DNA from: Deltaproteobacteria bacterium
GTDB lineage: Bacteria; Myxococcota; Kuafuiibacteriia; Kuafuiibacteriales; Kuafuiibacteriaceae
Direction: 5' to 3'
NCBI GenBank assembly: GCA_011526105.1
Contig: WYAZ01000050.1
Coordinates: forward strand, 1 to 46,409
DNA: 46,409 bases
Both the position numbers and the translations under genes were made by a program. The notes under the pieces were generated by a model. It searched no databases. It was not told where the DNA came from and saw only the letters and a list, made by a program, of their open reading frames with translations. Each line of letters starts with the position of its first letter. Position 1 is the first letter of the stretch. Of this stretch, positions 35,043-44,300 are shown one piece after another.

Positions 35043-38018
35043 GTGGAGACCCGTCCCACCCCGGACTCAGAGCTCACCCCGGGGACTCGCGTCGGCGAGT
35101 TCGAGGTGCGGGAGAGGCTCGCCCAAGGGGGCATGGGCGCCGTCTACTCGGCGGTCCATCCCATCATCGGCAAGCGGGCGGCCATCAAGGTGCTGCACGC
35201 TGAGTTGTGTACCAACCCGCAAGCGGTCCAGCGCTTCGTGGACGAGGCCAGGGCGGTCAATCAGATCCGTCACCCCAACATCGTCGACATCTTCGCCTTC
35301 GGTGCGCTCGCCGACCGGCGCAGCTACTTCGTCATGGAGTGGCTCGACGGCGAGACACTCACCAAGAGATTCGCTCGAAGCCGCCTGCCCTTCGAGGAGG
35401 CGGTGGAACTTCTGCTTCAGCTCATCGGCGCGCTCGAGGCCGCCCACGAGATGGGCGTGGTGCACCGAGACATCAAGCCGGACAACGTGCAGATCGTTCC
35501 GGGTCGCGATGGAAGGCTTGTGGTCAAGCTCCTCGACTTCGGCATCGCGAAGCTCTCCGGCGAGGACACGCGCATCACCGGACCGAAGATGGCGCTTGGA
35601 ACGCCCGACTACATCTCCCCGGAGCAGGCCTGCGGTGAGGTTGTGGACCCTCGCTCCGACGTGTACTCGCTCGGCGTGCTGGCCTTCGAGCTCTTCACCG
35701 GAAGACGTCCGTTCTACGGGGAGAACATCCGCCAGGTGATGACCCAGCACGTGACGCAGGCGCCCCCATCCCCGAGGTCGATCGCGCCCGAGATCCCACC
35801 GTCGCTCGAACGCCTGTTGTTGAGCATGCTCGCAAAGGCGCCCGAAGATCGACCGACCCTCCCCGAGGTCGCCGCTGCACTTCGCGAACTCGAGCACGCG
35901 CACGTTCTCAATCGCCCCGAGGACCACGCGAAGTATCTCGCGCGCCGGCCCACGCTGGTGCGTCGCTACTCGAGCACGCACGATCTCGCGCGTCCTCTGC
36001 TCACAGATCTGACGAGCGGTGTCACCTGGACCTCCGCCTCTGGCGAGAGTCCCCCACTCGGCGCGCCGATCAACGTGCGCTACGAGGTTCCGGCCCATGG
36101 CCTCGCGATCGACTTCGGGGCCATCCTCGAACGGCGCCTGGGCGGAGAGCGAGAGGGCAGTCAGCTCGTCCGCTTCGATCGTGTCTCGAAGTCGAGGCTC
36201 GATCGAATCCTCATGCTGAGCGCCTCCCTGCCGGACGGCGTGGCGGAATCGACCCCCATCGCGGAGAGCTGGGAAGCGCCTGCGGAGACGGCAGAAGAGC
36301 CCAGCAGTATTCCTGGCCCAGAGCTGGACGCGGAGCCAGTTCAGACCCTGGTCATCTCCAGCGTCATGGGTATCTCGAGACCCGCGCCCCCGCCGCCCAG
36401 CGCGAAGCTCGACGAGAGACTCGCGGTGGCGGTCGAGAAGCCCCGCTTCGGTCTCGGGCTGAAGGTCATGCTGCTCTCCACACTCGTCGCGGTGGGCGCG
36501 GTCAGCGCGGTCATGGCTCTGGCGCTCGACCGGGTGCGCTCGGACCGCAAGTTCTACGTCGATGAGCTCGTTCTGCGGTCCTCGCGTCAGGTTGCAGACC
36601 TCATTCAGGAGAAGACTCGTTCCCACCGCGAACTCCTGACCCTGCTCGCCGTCAACGATGGTGATCTGCAGCTGCTCGCGGGCGACCTCACTCAGCTCAC
36701 GCGCTGCCAGAAGGCGCAGTGCCGAACGCTCAAGGGCGACCCTCCGAGTCCCGAGCGCATCCAGGCGACGAACACCCTCGCAGAGGCCCGCCTCGAGCAA
36801 CGCGCCACGGAGGGCGGCATCGATCTCGCCCTGCGGCACGGCGATCGAGTCGCGCTCGGCCGAGTCTCGGGTGGGTCGCTCCTCGATCCGAACTCGGTCC
36901 CCAGTGGCTTCTCCGCCTTTCTCGTCGCGCCCGATGGCAGGATGGTGGCGCGCGTCGGCGACGCACCCTGGCCCCTCCTGCCGAGCTGGGCCAACGGGGC
37001 TCTACCGCAGCACGCAGGCACGGCAGAGAGCCCCGGACCCTCACCCCACTCCGTGGGCTGGGCGAAGATCGACGCCGGACTCGTCATCATGGCGGCGCCG
37101 AACCAGCTCGCGGCGGATAGCGTTCGAGTGCTGGCGGAGAAGATCCTCATGGTCGCCGCCATGGTGTTGCTCTTCGCCGGTCTCGTCGCGGCGGTGTTTG
37201 GTCGCGGCATGACCCAGCGGCTCCGGCGACTGACCCGGCTCGCCACCGACGTTGGCCGAGGTCAGTTCTCAGACACCGAGGTCTCGGGCAAGGACGAGGT
37301 TGGCGTCCTGGCTCGCGCCTTCAATCGAATGAGCTCGGCGCTTCGTGAGCGCGACGACGAAGTCCTGCGAATGCGTCAGGTCCTCTCCGAAGAGGAGTCG
37401 CGTTCGTGGCAGAAGCAGATGTCTCAGTGGCTCGAGGCCGATCTCTCTTTGGCGCTGGATGGGATGCGGGAGATCATCGGAGGCCCCGACGGCGGCGATG
37501 CGGGGCACGTCGACCGACGGCGCCTCGGCACCCTGGTCGAGCAGGCGCAGCGTGCTCTCAAGAGCGCGTTTTCGCGGGCGGCCATCGGCGCGCGTCGCAT
37601 CGACTTCGCCGCCACGATCCGAGACGCGGTCGACCTCGCCCGCGACAACCTGAAAGGCGCCCGCGTTCGACTGAGCTTCGAGGCCCCAAACGCGGTCCTC
37701 TTTCCTCGGTTGCCGGCGCAGGAGAGCGAGCTGCGCGAGATCGTACTGACCCTGGTTCGGTATGGAGCCGAATCAGCACCCGGAGAGGGCGGTGGCATTC
37801 GCGTCACCGCGTACACCGGAGAAGGCACCCTCTGTTTGGCGGTGAGCTACGAGCTCGCCGGACGATCCAGGGAGGCGGCCCGGCGCGCCATTCGCGCGGT
37901 CGAGTCCCTCCTCGTATCCCATCGCGCGTCCGCGACGCTCGTGCGCGAAGCCAACGGCGTGGCGGCCGTGCTCGAGTTCCCGCTCGCCGATACGAGCACG
38001 ACGGCGGAGGCTTCGTGA
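35043..38018 (+). CDS. Ser/Thr protein kinase fused to extracytoplasmic sensor, HAMP and degenerate histidine-kinase-like tail
   Basis: The 991-aa product starts at GTG 35043. Residues 20-285 are a complete kinase: LAQGGMGAVYSAV, Lys49, HRDIKPDN with catalytic Asp143, and DFG at 165-167. A linker leads to a membrane helix (472-495), a periplasmic sensor of about 200 residues, a second helix (698-720) and a HAMP domain (about 715-770). The last 190 residues resemble a histidine-kinase dimerisation and ATPase unit. The N-box Asn and the DxGxG motif are not visible, so that part is probably inactive. The stop overlaps the FecR lipoprotein gene (GTGA). I infer a one-protein sensor that signals through phosphorylation of Ser/Thr. 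Confidence 0.88.
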   Translation: METRPTPDSELTPGTRVGEFEVRERLAQGGMGAVYSAVHPIIGKRAAIKVLHAELCTNPQAVQRFVDEARAVNQIRHPNIVDIFAFGALADRRSYFVMEWLDGETLTKRFARSRLPFEEAVELLLQLIGALEAAHEMGVVHRDIKPDNVQIVPGRDGRLVVKLLDFGIAKLSGEDTRITGPKMALGTPDYISPEQACGEVVDPRSDVYSLGVLAFELFTGRRPFYGENIRQVMTQHVTQAPPSPRSIAPEIPPSLERLLLSMLAKAPEDRPTLPEVAAALRELEHAHVLNRPEDHAKYLARRPTLVRRYSSTHDLARPLLTDLTSGVTWTSASGESPPLGAPINVRYEVPAHGLAIDFGAILERRLGGEREGSQLVRFDRVSKSRLDRILMLSASLPDGVAESTPIAESWEAPAETAEEPSSIPGPELDAEPVQTLVISSVMGISRPAPPPPSAKLDERLAVAVEKPRFGLGLKVMLLSTLVAVGAVSAVMALALDRVRSDRKFYVDELVLRSSRQVADLIQEKTRSHRELLTLLAVNDGDLQLLAGDLTQLTRCQKAQCRTLKGDPPSPERIQATNTLAEARLEQRATEGGIDLALRHGDRVALGRVSGGSLLDPNSVPSGFSAFLVAPDGRMVARVGDAPWPLLPSWANGALPQHAGTAESPGPSPHSVGWAKIDAGLVIMAAPNQLAADSVRVLAEKILMVAAMVLLFAGLVAAVFGRGMTQRLRRLTRLATDVGRGQFSDTEVSGKDEVGVLARAFNRMSSALRERDDEVLRMRQVLSEEESRSWQKQMSQWLEADLSLALDGMREIIGGPDGGDAGHVDRRRLGTLVEQAQRALKSAFSRAAIGARRIDFAATIRDAVDLARDNLKGARVRLSFEAPNAVLFPRLPAQESELREIVLTLVRYGAESAPGEGGGIRVTAYTGEGTLCLAVSYELAGRSREAARRAIRAVESLLVSHRASATLVREANGVAAVLEFPLADTSTTAEAS

Positions 38019-39226
38019 GGCGCGCTTTCTTTCTCGTGCCCCTCGGGTTGGCGGCCTGCCGCTGCGGCGACGAGACCGGCGCGGTCGCGGACTCGGTCGC
38101 GGAGTGTGTCCGCGCAGAGGGGGACGTCCGCTTTCATCCACCCCGCGAAGTCGTCTGGCAGAGCGTGAATCAGGGCCATCGCTTCGCGCTCGGGGACTGG
38201 GTTCGAACCGCCGAGGCCGCTCGGGCGAGCATTCGCTTCGACAGTGGCTCCGTCGTGGAGCTCGATCCGGTATCGACGGTGATCATCGAGACCACCGGCG
38301 ACGACAAGGATTCCTCCTTGGGTCCACTCATCGCGCTCGAGAGCGGATCGCTGAGAGGGTCATCGGAGAAGGGTGTCTCCCGCCGCGTGTCGCTGCGAAC
38401 ACCGGGCGGCGAACGTGTGTCGTTGGCCCCCGAGAAGGCCGGCGAGAGCTTCGACTATCGAGTGTCCGTCCGCGGATCGGGCGAGGTGGAGCTGGCTGTG
38501 ACCTCCGGCGCGGCCGAGATCTCATCGGGCGCGGCTCGTTCCGTACTGCGCGCCGGCGAGGCCCGCGTGATGACCAAGGGCCGCTTCTCGGAGGCCGAAC
38601 GTCTGCTCGCAGCGCCCGATCTGGCATCACCCGCGCACGCCGCCCAGATCACGGTCGAACGCGGACGGCCAGTGAAGCTCACGTGGGTCGGGGTCGACGG
38701 AGCCGCCCGCTACCGAGCGGAGGTCTCCAAGGACACAAACTTTCGAGGCTCGGTTCAGAGCGCCGAGGTCGACGAGACGAGTTGGGCGACGGTGCTCGAT
38801 GCAGGCACCTACCACTGGCGAGTGAGCTCGGTGAGCAAGAGCGGCGTGGTGGGCGTGAGCAGCGTCGTGGGGACCTTCGAGGTGATCGAGAGGGTTGTGC
38901 TCGAACACCTGCTAGCCCCGGCGGACGCGATTGAGGTGGAGTGGGTTCGGCGCCGAACACGGATCGAGTTCGTCTGGACTCCGTGGCCGGGTGCTGCTGG
39001 CTACGAGCTTGTGGTCTCGAGAGATCCGAGCTTGTCGAAGCCGGTGCTAGATCGTTCGCTCACCGAGACGCGAGTGGTCATCACCGAACTCGGTCCTGGG
39101 CAGTACCACTGGGGCGTGTTTGCCCAAGACCCAGACCGAACGCCGCTCTTCCGGGTGCCGTTTCGCTTGCGGGTCAAGAAGGGCGCGGCGACCCTCGAGG
39201 CCCCCAACAAGCTCGACTGGCGCTGA
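38015..39226 (+). CDS. FecR-domain lipoprotein with fibronectin-like repeats
   Basis: The 403-aa product begins at a GTG overlapping the kinase stop. It has a lipoprotein signal (FFLVPLGLAAC). A FecR-type beta domain spans about 30-190 (FALGDWVRTAEAARASIRFD; GSVVELDPVSTVII). Two fibronectin-like domains follow (VKLTWVGVDGAARYRAEVSK; FVWTPWPGAAGYELVVSRD). Unlike the FecR protein at 1913-3193 it has no cytoplasmic part, so it cannot itself bind a sigma factor. Coupling to a sensor kinase suggests it is the extracytoplasmic partner of that kinase. Confidence 0.82.
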   Translation: MRRAFFLVPLGLAACRCGDETGAVADSVAECVRAEGDVRFHPPREVVWQSVNQGHRFALGDWVRTAEAARASIRFDSGSVVELDPVSTVIIETTGDDKDSSLGPLIALESGSLRGSSEKGVSRRVSLRTPGGERVSLAPEKAGESFDYRVSVRGSGEVELAVTSGAAEISSGAARSVLRAGEARVMTKGRFSEAERLLAAPDLASPAHAAQITVERGRPVKLTWVGVDGAARYRAEVSKDTNFRGSVQSAEVDETSWATVLDAGTYHWRVSSVSKSGVVGVSSVVGTFEVIERVVLEHLLAPADAIEVEWVRRRTRIEFVWTPWPGAAGYELVVSRDPSLSKPVLDRSLTETRVVITELGPGQYHWGVFAQDPDRTPLFRVPFRLRVKKGAATLEAPNKLDWR

Positions 39227-39300
39227 AATGGGGACAGGCACCTTTTCTCGGCCTCAAAGCCGAGCGGAGCGCGTCTTTGCGCGTGCGCACGCAGGGCCTC

Positions 39301-39925
39301 CTAGCCAGACGTCTCAGGACTGCGGATGGTCACACTCTCGCCATCCGTGTCCCCGCATTTGTACCCGCTCCGAGAATCCGCGCCAGTTTGGTTCGACCTG
39401 TAGCACCAGCATCCGCACGCTTTGGAACAAGCGGAGCCCGCCGGACCGGTGATAGGCGGTACGTCGAATGGTCCGGACTCTGGTCCACAGAAAGCGATGC
39501 AGTATCCGCCCGAGGGCCATCCCAAGATGCAGCCTCCGCTGGGGAGGCTGCAGTCCGTGCTCTGACACGACGCTCCGATGAGGCAAGTGCCGGAATCGGC
39601 TTTCGGACTCGCGGCGTACTGGTCTCGACCTGTCTGGAAGGGGGCCAAGAGGTCGAGCGCGCGGGCCTGAAAGGCGTCGGGCGCGGTGAGCGGGGTTGGT
39701 GGAGCGGTCGGTCGTCGGTCCGATGACGCGCCTCGAGCTCTCCTCGGTTTGAGTCTCCACAACCTTCGAGCCTTCGAGCGAACTCGTGGTGCACTCGACG
39801 AGGCCGATCTCGTCCCGGAAGTTCAGCGAACGATCGTCGTCTGCCACCGTGGCCATGGCCAGCGTGAGCAGGCGAATGAACGGCTCGCCGACGTGGGTGA
39901 ACTCACTACAAACATGGGTGGACAA
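39301..39925 (-). pseudogene. decayed gene for a Cys-rich exported protein
   Basis: Two overlapping minus-strand frames together resemble one gene. The upstream frame encodes a hydrophobic start (FIRLLTLAMATVA) and an acidic segment. The downstream frame, ending at 39301, encodes a Cys-rich tail (GASCQSTDCSLPSGGC, PSGGYCIAFCGPESG, SACSKACGCWCYRS). That tail resembles the GGYCxxxC-type modules of myxobacterial lipoproteins. The frames meet near 39720-39760, so a frameshift is likely. The full 39227-40016 interval holds no intact gene. It begins with a GGGGACAGGCACC stretch and a CTCGGC/GCCGAG stem (39247-39264) without a T-run. A sequencing error instead of real decay is possible. Confidence 0.35.
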
Positions 39926-40016
39926 GTGATGGTGATCCGTCCAACCTCACGCCGGTGCAAACGGGGCTGGCGGCAATCTACTGGCACTAAACGGACACCA
40001 AAGGCGGGACAGAAGC

Positions 40017-40334
40017 ATGCAGATCCAAGTCAATTCCGACAGCAACATCGAAGGGCGTGAGAAGCTCGTCGCCCACGTAAGAGGTGTTGTGCAGAGCGCT
40101 CTGAGCCGATTCAGCGATCGGATCACACGGGTGGAGGTTCACCTCAGCGACCAGAACGCCGACAAGAGCGGCCAGGACGATAAGCGTTGTATGATCGAGG
40201 CTCGGCTCAGAGGTCGCCAGCCCACTGCCGTCACGCACACCGCCGCAACCTTGGACCAAGCCATTGATGGTGCGGCCGACAGGATTCAGCGGTCGATTGA
40301 GAGTGATCTCGGACGGCTGCAAGATCAGGACTGA
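40017..40334 (+). CDS. HPF/RaiA-like ribosome-associated protein
   Basis: The 105-aa product matches the short ribosome-hibernation/sigma-54-modulation fold: an initial strand (MQIQVNSDSNIEG), a helix (LVAHVRGVVQSALSRFSDRI), the RVEVHLSDQN strand, then CMIEARLRGRQPTAV and a second helix (LDQAIDGAADRIQRSIESDL). Length equals the short HPF/YfiA class and lacks the dimerisation tail of long HPF. A ribosome site (GGCGGGA) precedes the ATG. The relaxed beta region could mean a role other than ribosome binding. Confidence 0.78.
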   Translation: MQIQVNSDSNIEGREKLVAHVRGVVQSALSRFSDRITRVEVHLSDQNADKSGQDDKRCMIEARLRGRQPTAVTHTAATLDQAIDGAADRIQRSIESDLGRLQDQD

Positions 40335-40436
40335 GGAGCCGGACGCTGACAGGACCTCGTCCAGAAAATCCGCGATTGTCTGCCAGCACTTTCGGAAACC
40401 TCTTGCTGTCGGCTCCGATGCGCGGGACACAGGGGG

Positions 40437-41084
40437 GTGACCAGCGCCTTGACCCCCGCCTCCACCTCGGCCTTGGAGACGCGCTTCCGCGGCTACGACC
40501 GTTTGACGGTCCGACAGAAGAAGAAGTGGCTCGAGATCCTCCTCTCCTTCGAATTGAAGAACGCCTACCAGGTCTTCGACGGCGCGCAGGCGGTGCTGGA
40601 CGTCAAAGAGACCGGCTCGGGACTGACGAGCTTTCTTGCGCGCATGCTTCTGGGCCCCTTGCGCCCCCTACAAGTAGCGGTGACCGACATCGGCAGCGGC
40701 GAGCTCTTGCTGTCGCTGAGGCGCCCCTTTCGCTTCATCTTTCATCGTTTGGAGGTGAGCGCGGGCGACGGCACGGCGCTGGGCTCCATCCAGAAGAGGT
40801 GGAGTTGGATCAGGCGTATCTACGTGATCGAAGACGCCCAGGGCCGAGAGTTGGCCCAGATCTTTGGGCCGTTCCTCAAGCCTTGGACCTTCGAGATCAA
40901 GGAGGGTGATCGAGTGCTCGGTGCGATCAGGAAGCGCTTTAGCGGCCTAGGCAAAGAGATCTTCACCGATGCGGACAACTTTGGCATCGAACTCGGCGGC
41001 ATCGATGATCTCAGCCTGCGCGCGCTGAGCTTTGCGGCCACCGTCTTGATCGACGTGGTGCACTTCGAGCGCGCAAAGGGCTAG
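40437..41084 (+). CDS. scramblase/LURP-one-like family protein
   Basis: The 215-aa product has no signal peptide or clear membrane helix. Its beta-rich core shows the scramblase-like series: LEILLSFELKNAYQVFDGAQ, VTDIGSGELLLSLRRPFRF, LGSIQKRWSWIRRIYVIEDA and FEIKEGDRVLGAIRKRFSG. Related bacterial proteins are membrane-associated and of unclear function. The GTG start at 40437 sits inside a G-run that could act as ribosome site. It follows the HPF-like gene by about 100 bp on the same strand. The true function is not known. Confidence 0.7.
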   Translation: MTSALTPASTSALETRFRGYDRLTVRQKKKWLEILLSFELKNAYQVFDGAQAVLDVKETGSGLTSFLARMLLGPLRPLQVAVTDIGSGELLLSLRRPFRFIFHRLEVSAGDGTALGSIQKRWSWIRRIYVIEDAQGRELAQIFGPFLKPWTFEIKEGDRVLGAIRKRFSGLGKEIFTDADNFGIELGGIDDLSLRALSFAATVLIDVVHFERAKG

Positions 41085-41087
41085 AGC

Positions 41088-41169
41088 CCATCTCAGAACC
41101 CTTGATCGAGCGAGACGGCCGATCCAAGTCGGTGCGGCCTGGATCGCGACCGAAGGGGTTTTGAGATGG
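41088..41169. repeat. imperfect inverted repeat with internal stem, possible MITE or IS remnant
   Basis: CCATCTCAGAACCCTT at 41088-41103 matches the reverse complement of 41153-41169 (CCATCTCAAAACCCCTT) with one mismatch and one extra base. An inner GATCCA/TGGATC pair adds structure. The whole 280-bp gap 41085-41364 between convergent genes has no gene. It could also act as a terminator. Confidence 0.45.
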
Positions 41170-41364
41170 CAACGACGTACTCGTGATGAATGGCGGGCCC
41201 CGGCTTGCGAGTGCCAGAAGAGCGGCCTCGGGGTCACCGAATGCCCTCGACACGCGGTGTTCGGCACCGCCCCCCCTGACCAAAACCTAGATCAAACCCG
41301 GGCCATCGAAGCTCGGACGCCTACAACGGGTCAGCGCTCACCGAACCCCGAGAACCGGGCACGA

Positions 41365-44300
41365 TCAACGCTCGGCTTCGACCGGAGCGCCTAGCAGCAC
41401 CTTCACGCGATGCACCCGGCCATCGTCGGTCAGCGGGATGCCTGCGCTCGCGTCGATCGGCTGACCGTCTAGCGTGACGCTGCGTACGCCCTTCGATACG
41501 TGCTCCGGGTTCGTTACCTCGATCCGGTACAGGCTCTTGCCCTGCTTGTGCTCGATCTCATAGCCGGGCCAGGCCTTCGGAATGGTCGGATCGAGCAACA
41601 GCCGGTCTCCGTCACGGAATTTGAGGCCCAGGATCTTCTCGATGCCCGTCCGGTAAATCCAGGCCGGGCCGCCCGAATACCAAGTCCAGCCACCCTCACC
41701 CGCTTTGCTACCGCCGTAGATGTCGGCGGCCACCACGTAGGGCTCGGCCCCGTACCGAGGATCGGAGGCGTGCTCGTTGGGCAGCATGCTCTTGTACAGC
41801 TCCATCGCCAGATCGCCGTCGCCCAGCTCGGCTACAGCGCGCGGCAGCCAGCTCGAGCCGTGGGTGTATTGAGCGTTGTTCTCGCGTAGTCCGTTCGGAT
41901 AGGCAGCCAAGCTCCCGCCCCACTTCTCTTTGTCGAGAGGCCGATCGAACAACAGGATGGTCTTGTCGTCGGGCTTGTATAGGCTGGCGACCGCGGAGCG
42001 CACCGCTTCCTTGGCCTGATCCTCGTCCGCGCCGCCTGACAGTACGGCCCAGGCCTGCACGATGGCGTCGTTGAAGTCGATCTTCTCGCCGTCGTCCGTG
42101 TAGGCGCGCAGGAAGTGATCACCGTCCCAGGCGTGGGCCTTGATGTTGTCCTTCAGTTCTTTGGCCTCCGCCCGGTAACGTTCGGCGGTGGGAAGATCAC
42201 CGTGTTTGTCGGCGACGCCAGCGAACTTGGACAACACATCGTACAAGAAGAACGCCAGCCACACGCTCTCGCCTTTGCCTAGGTGACCGACCCGATCGAG
42301 TCCGTCGTTCCAGTCGCCTTTACCGATTAGCGGCAGCCCGTGTTCACCCATGCGCTCACCGACCACCAGATCGATCGCGCGTTTGGCGTGCTCGTAGATG
42401 CTGGCGGTCTTGTCGCTAAAGCTCATGGTTTCGACGAAGTCGAGTTCGCCTTCCTTGAGCGGTCGACTCGGCACCGAGAAGGCCGCCTGTTCACCCAAGA
42501 TGCCGGTATCCCCGGTCACCTCCAAGTAGTGCTCGAGCGCGTGGGGCAGCCACAACAGGTTGTCGCTGATCGTCGACTGCTGACCCAGGTTGTTGTGCGG
42601 GTGCCACCAGTGCTGAACCGCGCCCATCTCGAACTGATGTCGGCTCGCCTCGATGATGTGCTTCTTGGCCACGTCTCGGTACATGGCGCTGCCAGTGTCG
42701 AGCAGGTTCATCGCGGTCTGGAGCTGATCTCGAAAGCCGTACGCACCCCCCGACTGGTAGTAGCCCGAGCGGGCCACGAAGTGGGCGTGGTACGCCTGGT
42801 ACGGCAACCAGGTGTTGAGCATGGCGTTCAGCCCTGCGTCAGGCGTCTTCACCTGCAGCCCGTCCAGAGTCTGACTCACCTCATCACTGCGGGTCGCGAG
42901 CGTCTTCTTCACCGCACCCATCGAGCTGTATTTCTCGACCAGAGCAGAGGCTGTGGCTTGATCCCCAGCCTGACCCAACACGAACGCGAGCGACTTCTTC
43001 TGGCCAACACCGACCTTCAGATCCGAAGCCAGGCCTGAGAAAGGATCGTCCGGCGCGCCCATCAGATCTTTGGCTTGTCCGCGTCGACCACCCTCGTCGA
43101 TCAGCGCATGAAACGCGACCGAGCCTTTGTGAATCGCGTCAGGGTTGCTTGCAAAGACGGCGCCGGCCTCCTGCCGCGCCTCTGTCTGCTCACCCGCCCA
43201 CTTCAGGAAGCTGGCCAGCTCTAGGTCGGCGGGCTTCTGACTTTGGTTGTCGACCTCGATGCTCCAGAGCTCGACCGGATCCTTCGACGCCAGCGACATG
43301 CTCAAGGACAGAGCCAGGCCGTCGTCGCGACGGAACAGGTACTTGATTTGGCCCGGCGACATCTCGACCGAATACTTGCCGTTGCCTGCAGGCGCCGGAT
43401 TGGGCGCGATCGAGAAGGACTCGCCCGACAGCTTGTCTTTCACCACCACGCCGCGCAGCGGAAGCTCGCTCGTGTTGTCCGGCACGTACGGCGTGATCCG
43501 ATCCTGCTGGCTGTTGTCGCCGAAGGTGTAAGCCCAGCCGCCGGCCGTCGCGACGAAGCCGATGGCACCGTTGGACGCGACCATGGCCCAAGGCTTCTTG
43601 AGCGCGAAGGGATCATCGACGGTGTAGACCCGGCCGTTGTCGGACCAGTGGCCCATCTGAGCTGGCGGCAAGTCCACGCTCTTGATGGCGGTGGGTTTGA
43701 TCCTGAGCTCCCGTCGCGTACGTTTGGCGAGCTCGAGCATCTTGGCGTGGCTGGTGTCGGGCGGATAGTGAGGCGCACCGACCTTGCGCTTGGCCTTGCT
43801 GGGATCACGCCGGACCCGGCGCACGATAGCCTTGATGTCCGCCTCCCGCTCCGCGAAGCCGAACAAGAACGAGACCTCACCCTTCTGCCCCGCCTGGATC
43901 TGGACGCTCTTCGACAGCACCGCCGCCGGGTCGAGCGTCACGCCGAACTCGGACTTGGCTCGAGGATCGACGACGGCGCGGGGTGAAGCTTGGCTGCCGA
44001 GCCGACCCAGAAAACCCGCGCGACTGCCGCCGGCCCAGTCCACTTTTGCGCCCCCGATGCCGCCCACGGCGAAGAATCCGAACGGCTGCCGCTCTTGCTC
44101 TGCGCCCTGCGCGGTGCGCCGCCGCGCCACGATAGTGCCGCTGGCCTTGTCGAAGCTCGTCTCCACATACAGGTTTCGATACACCGGGTGGTTTAGGTAT
44201 GCGTTGATGTCGTCCAGGATCCAGTCCAGGCTGCCGGTGATCGAGAGGTCCTGCGCACGATCGGTGCGATTGTCGATGCGAACCCGCGTGAGCTTGACGC

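Noticed and set aside
35067-36839. 590-codon minus-strand frame opposite the kinase
   Set aside because: The plus strand encodes a complete kinase with all catalytic motifs.
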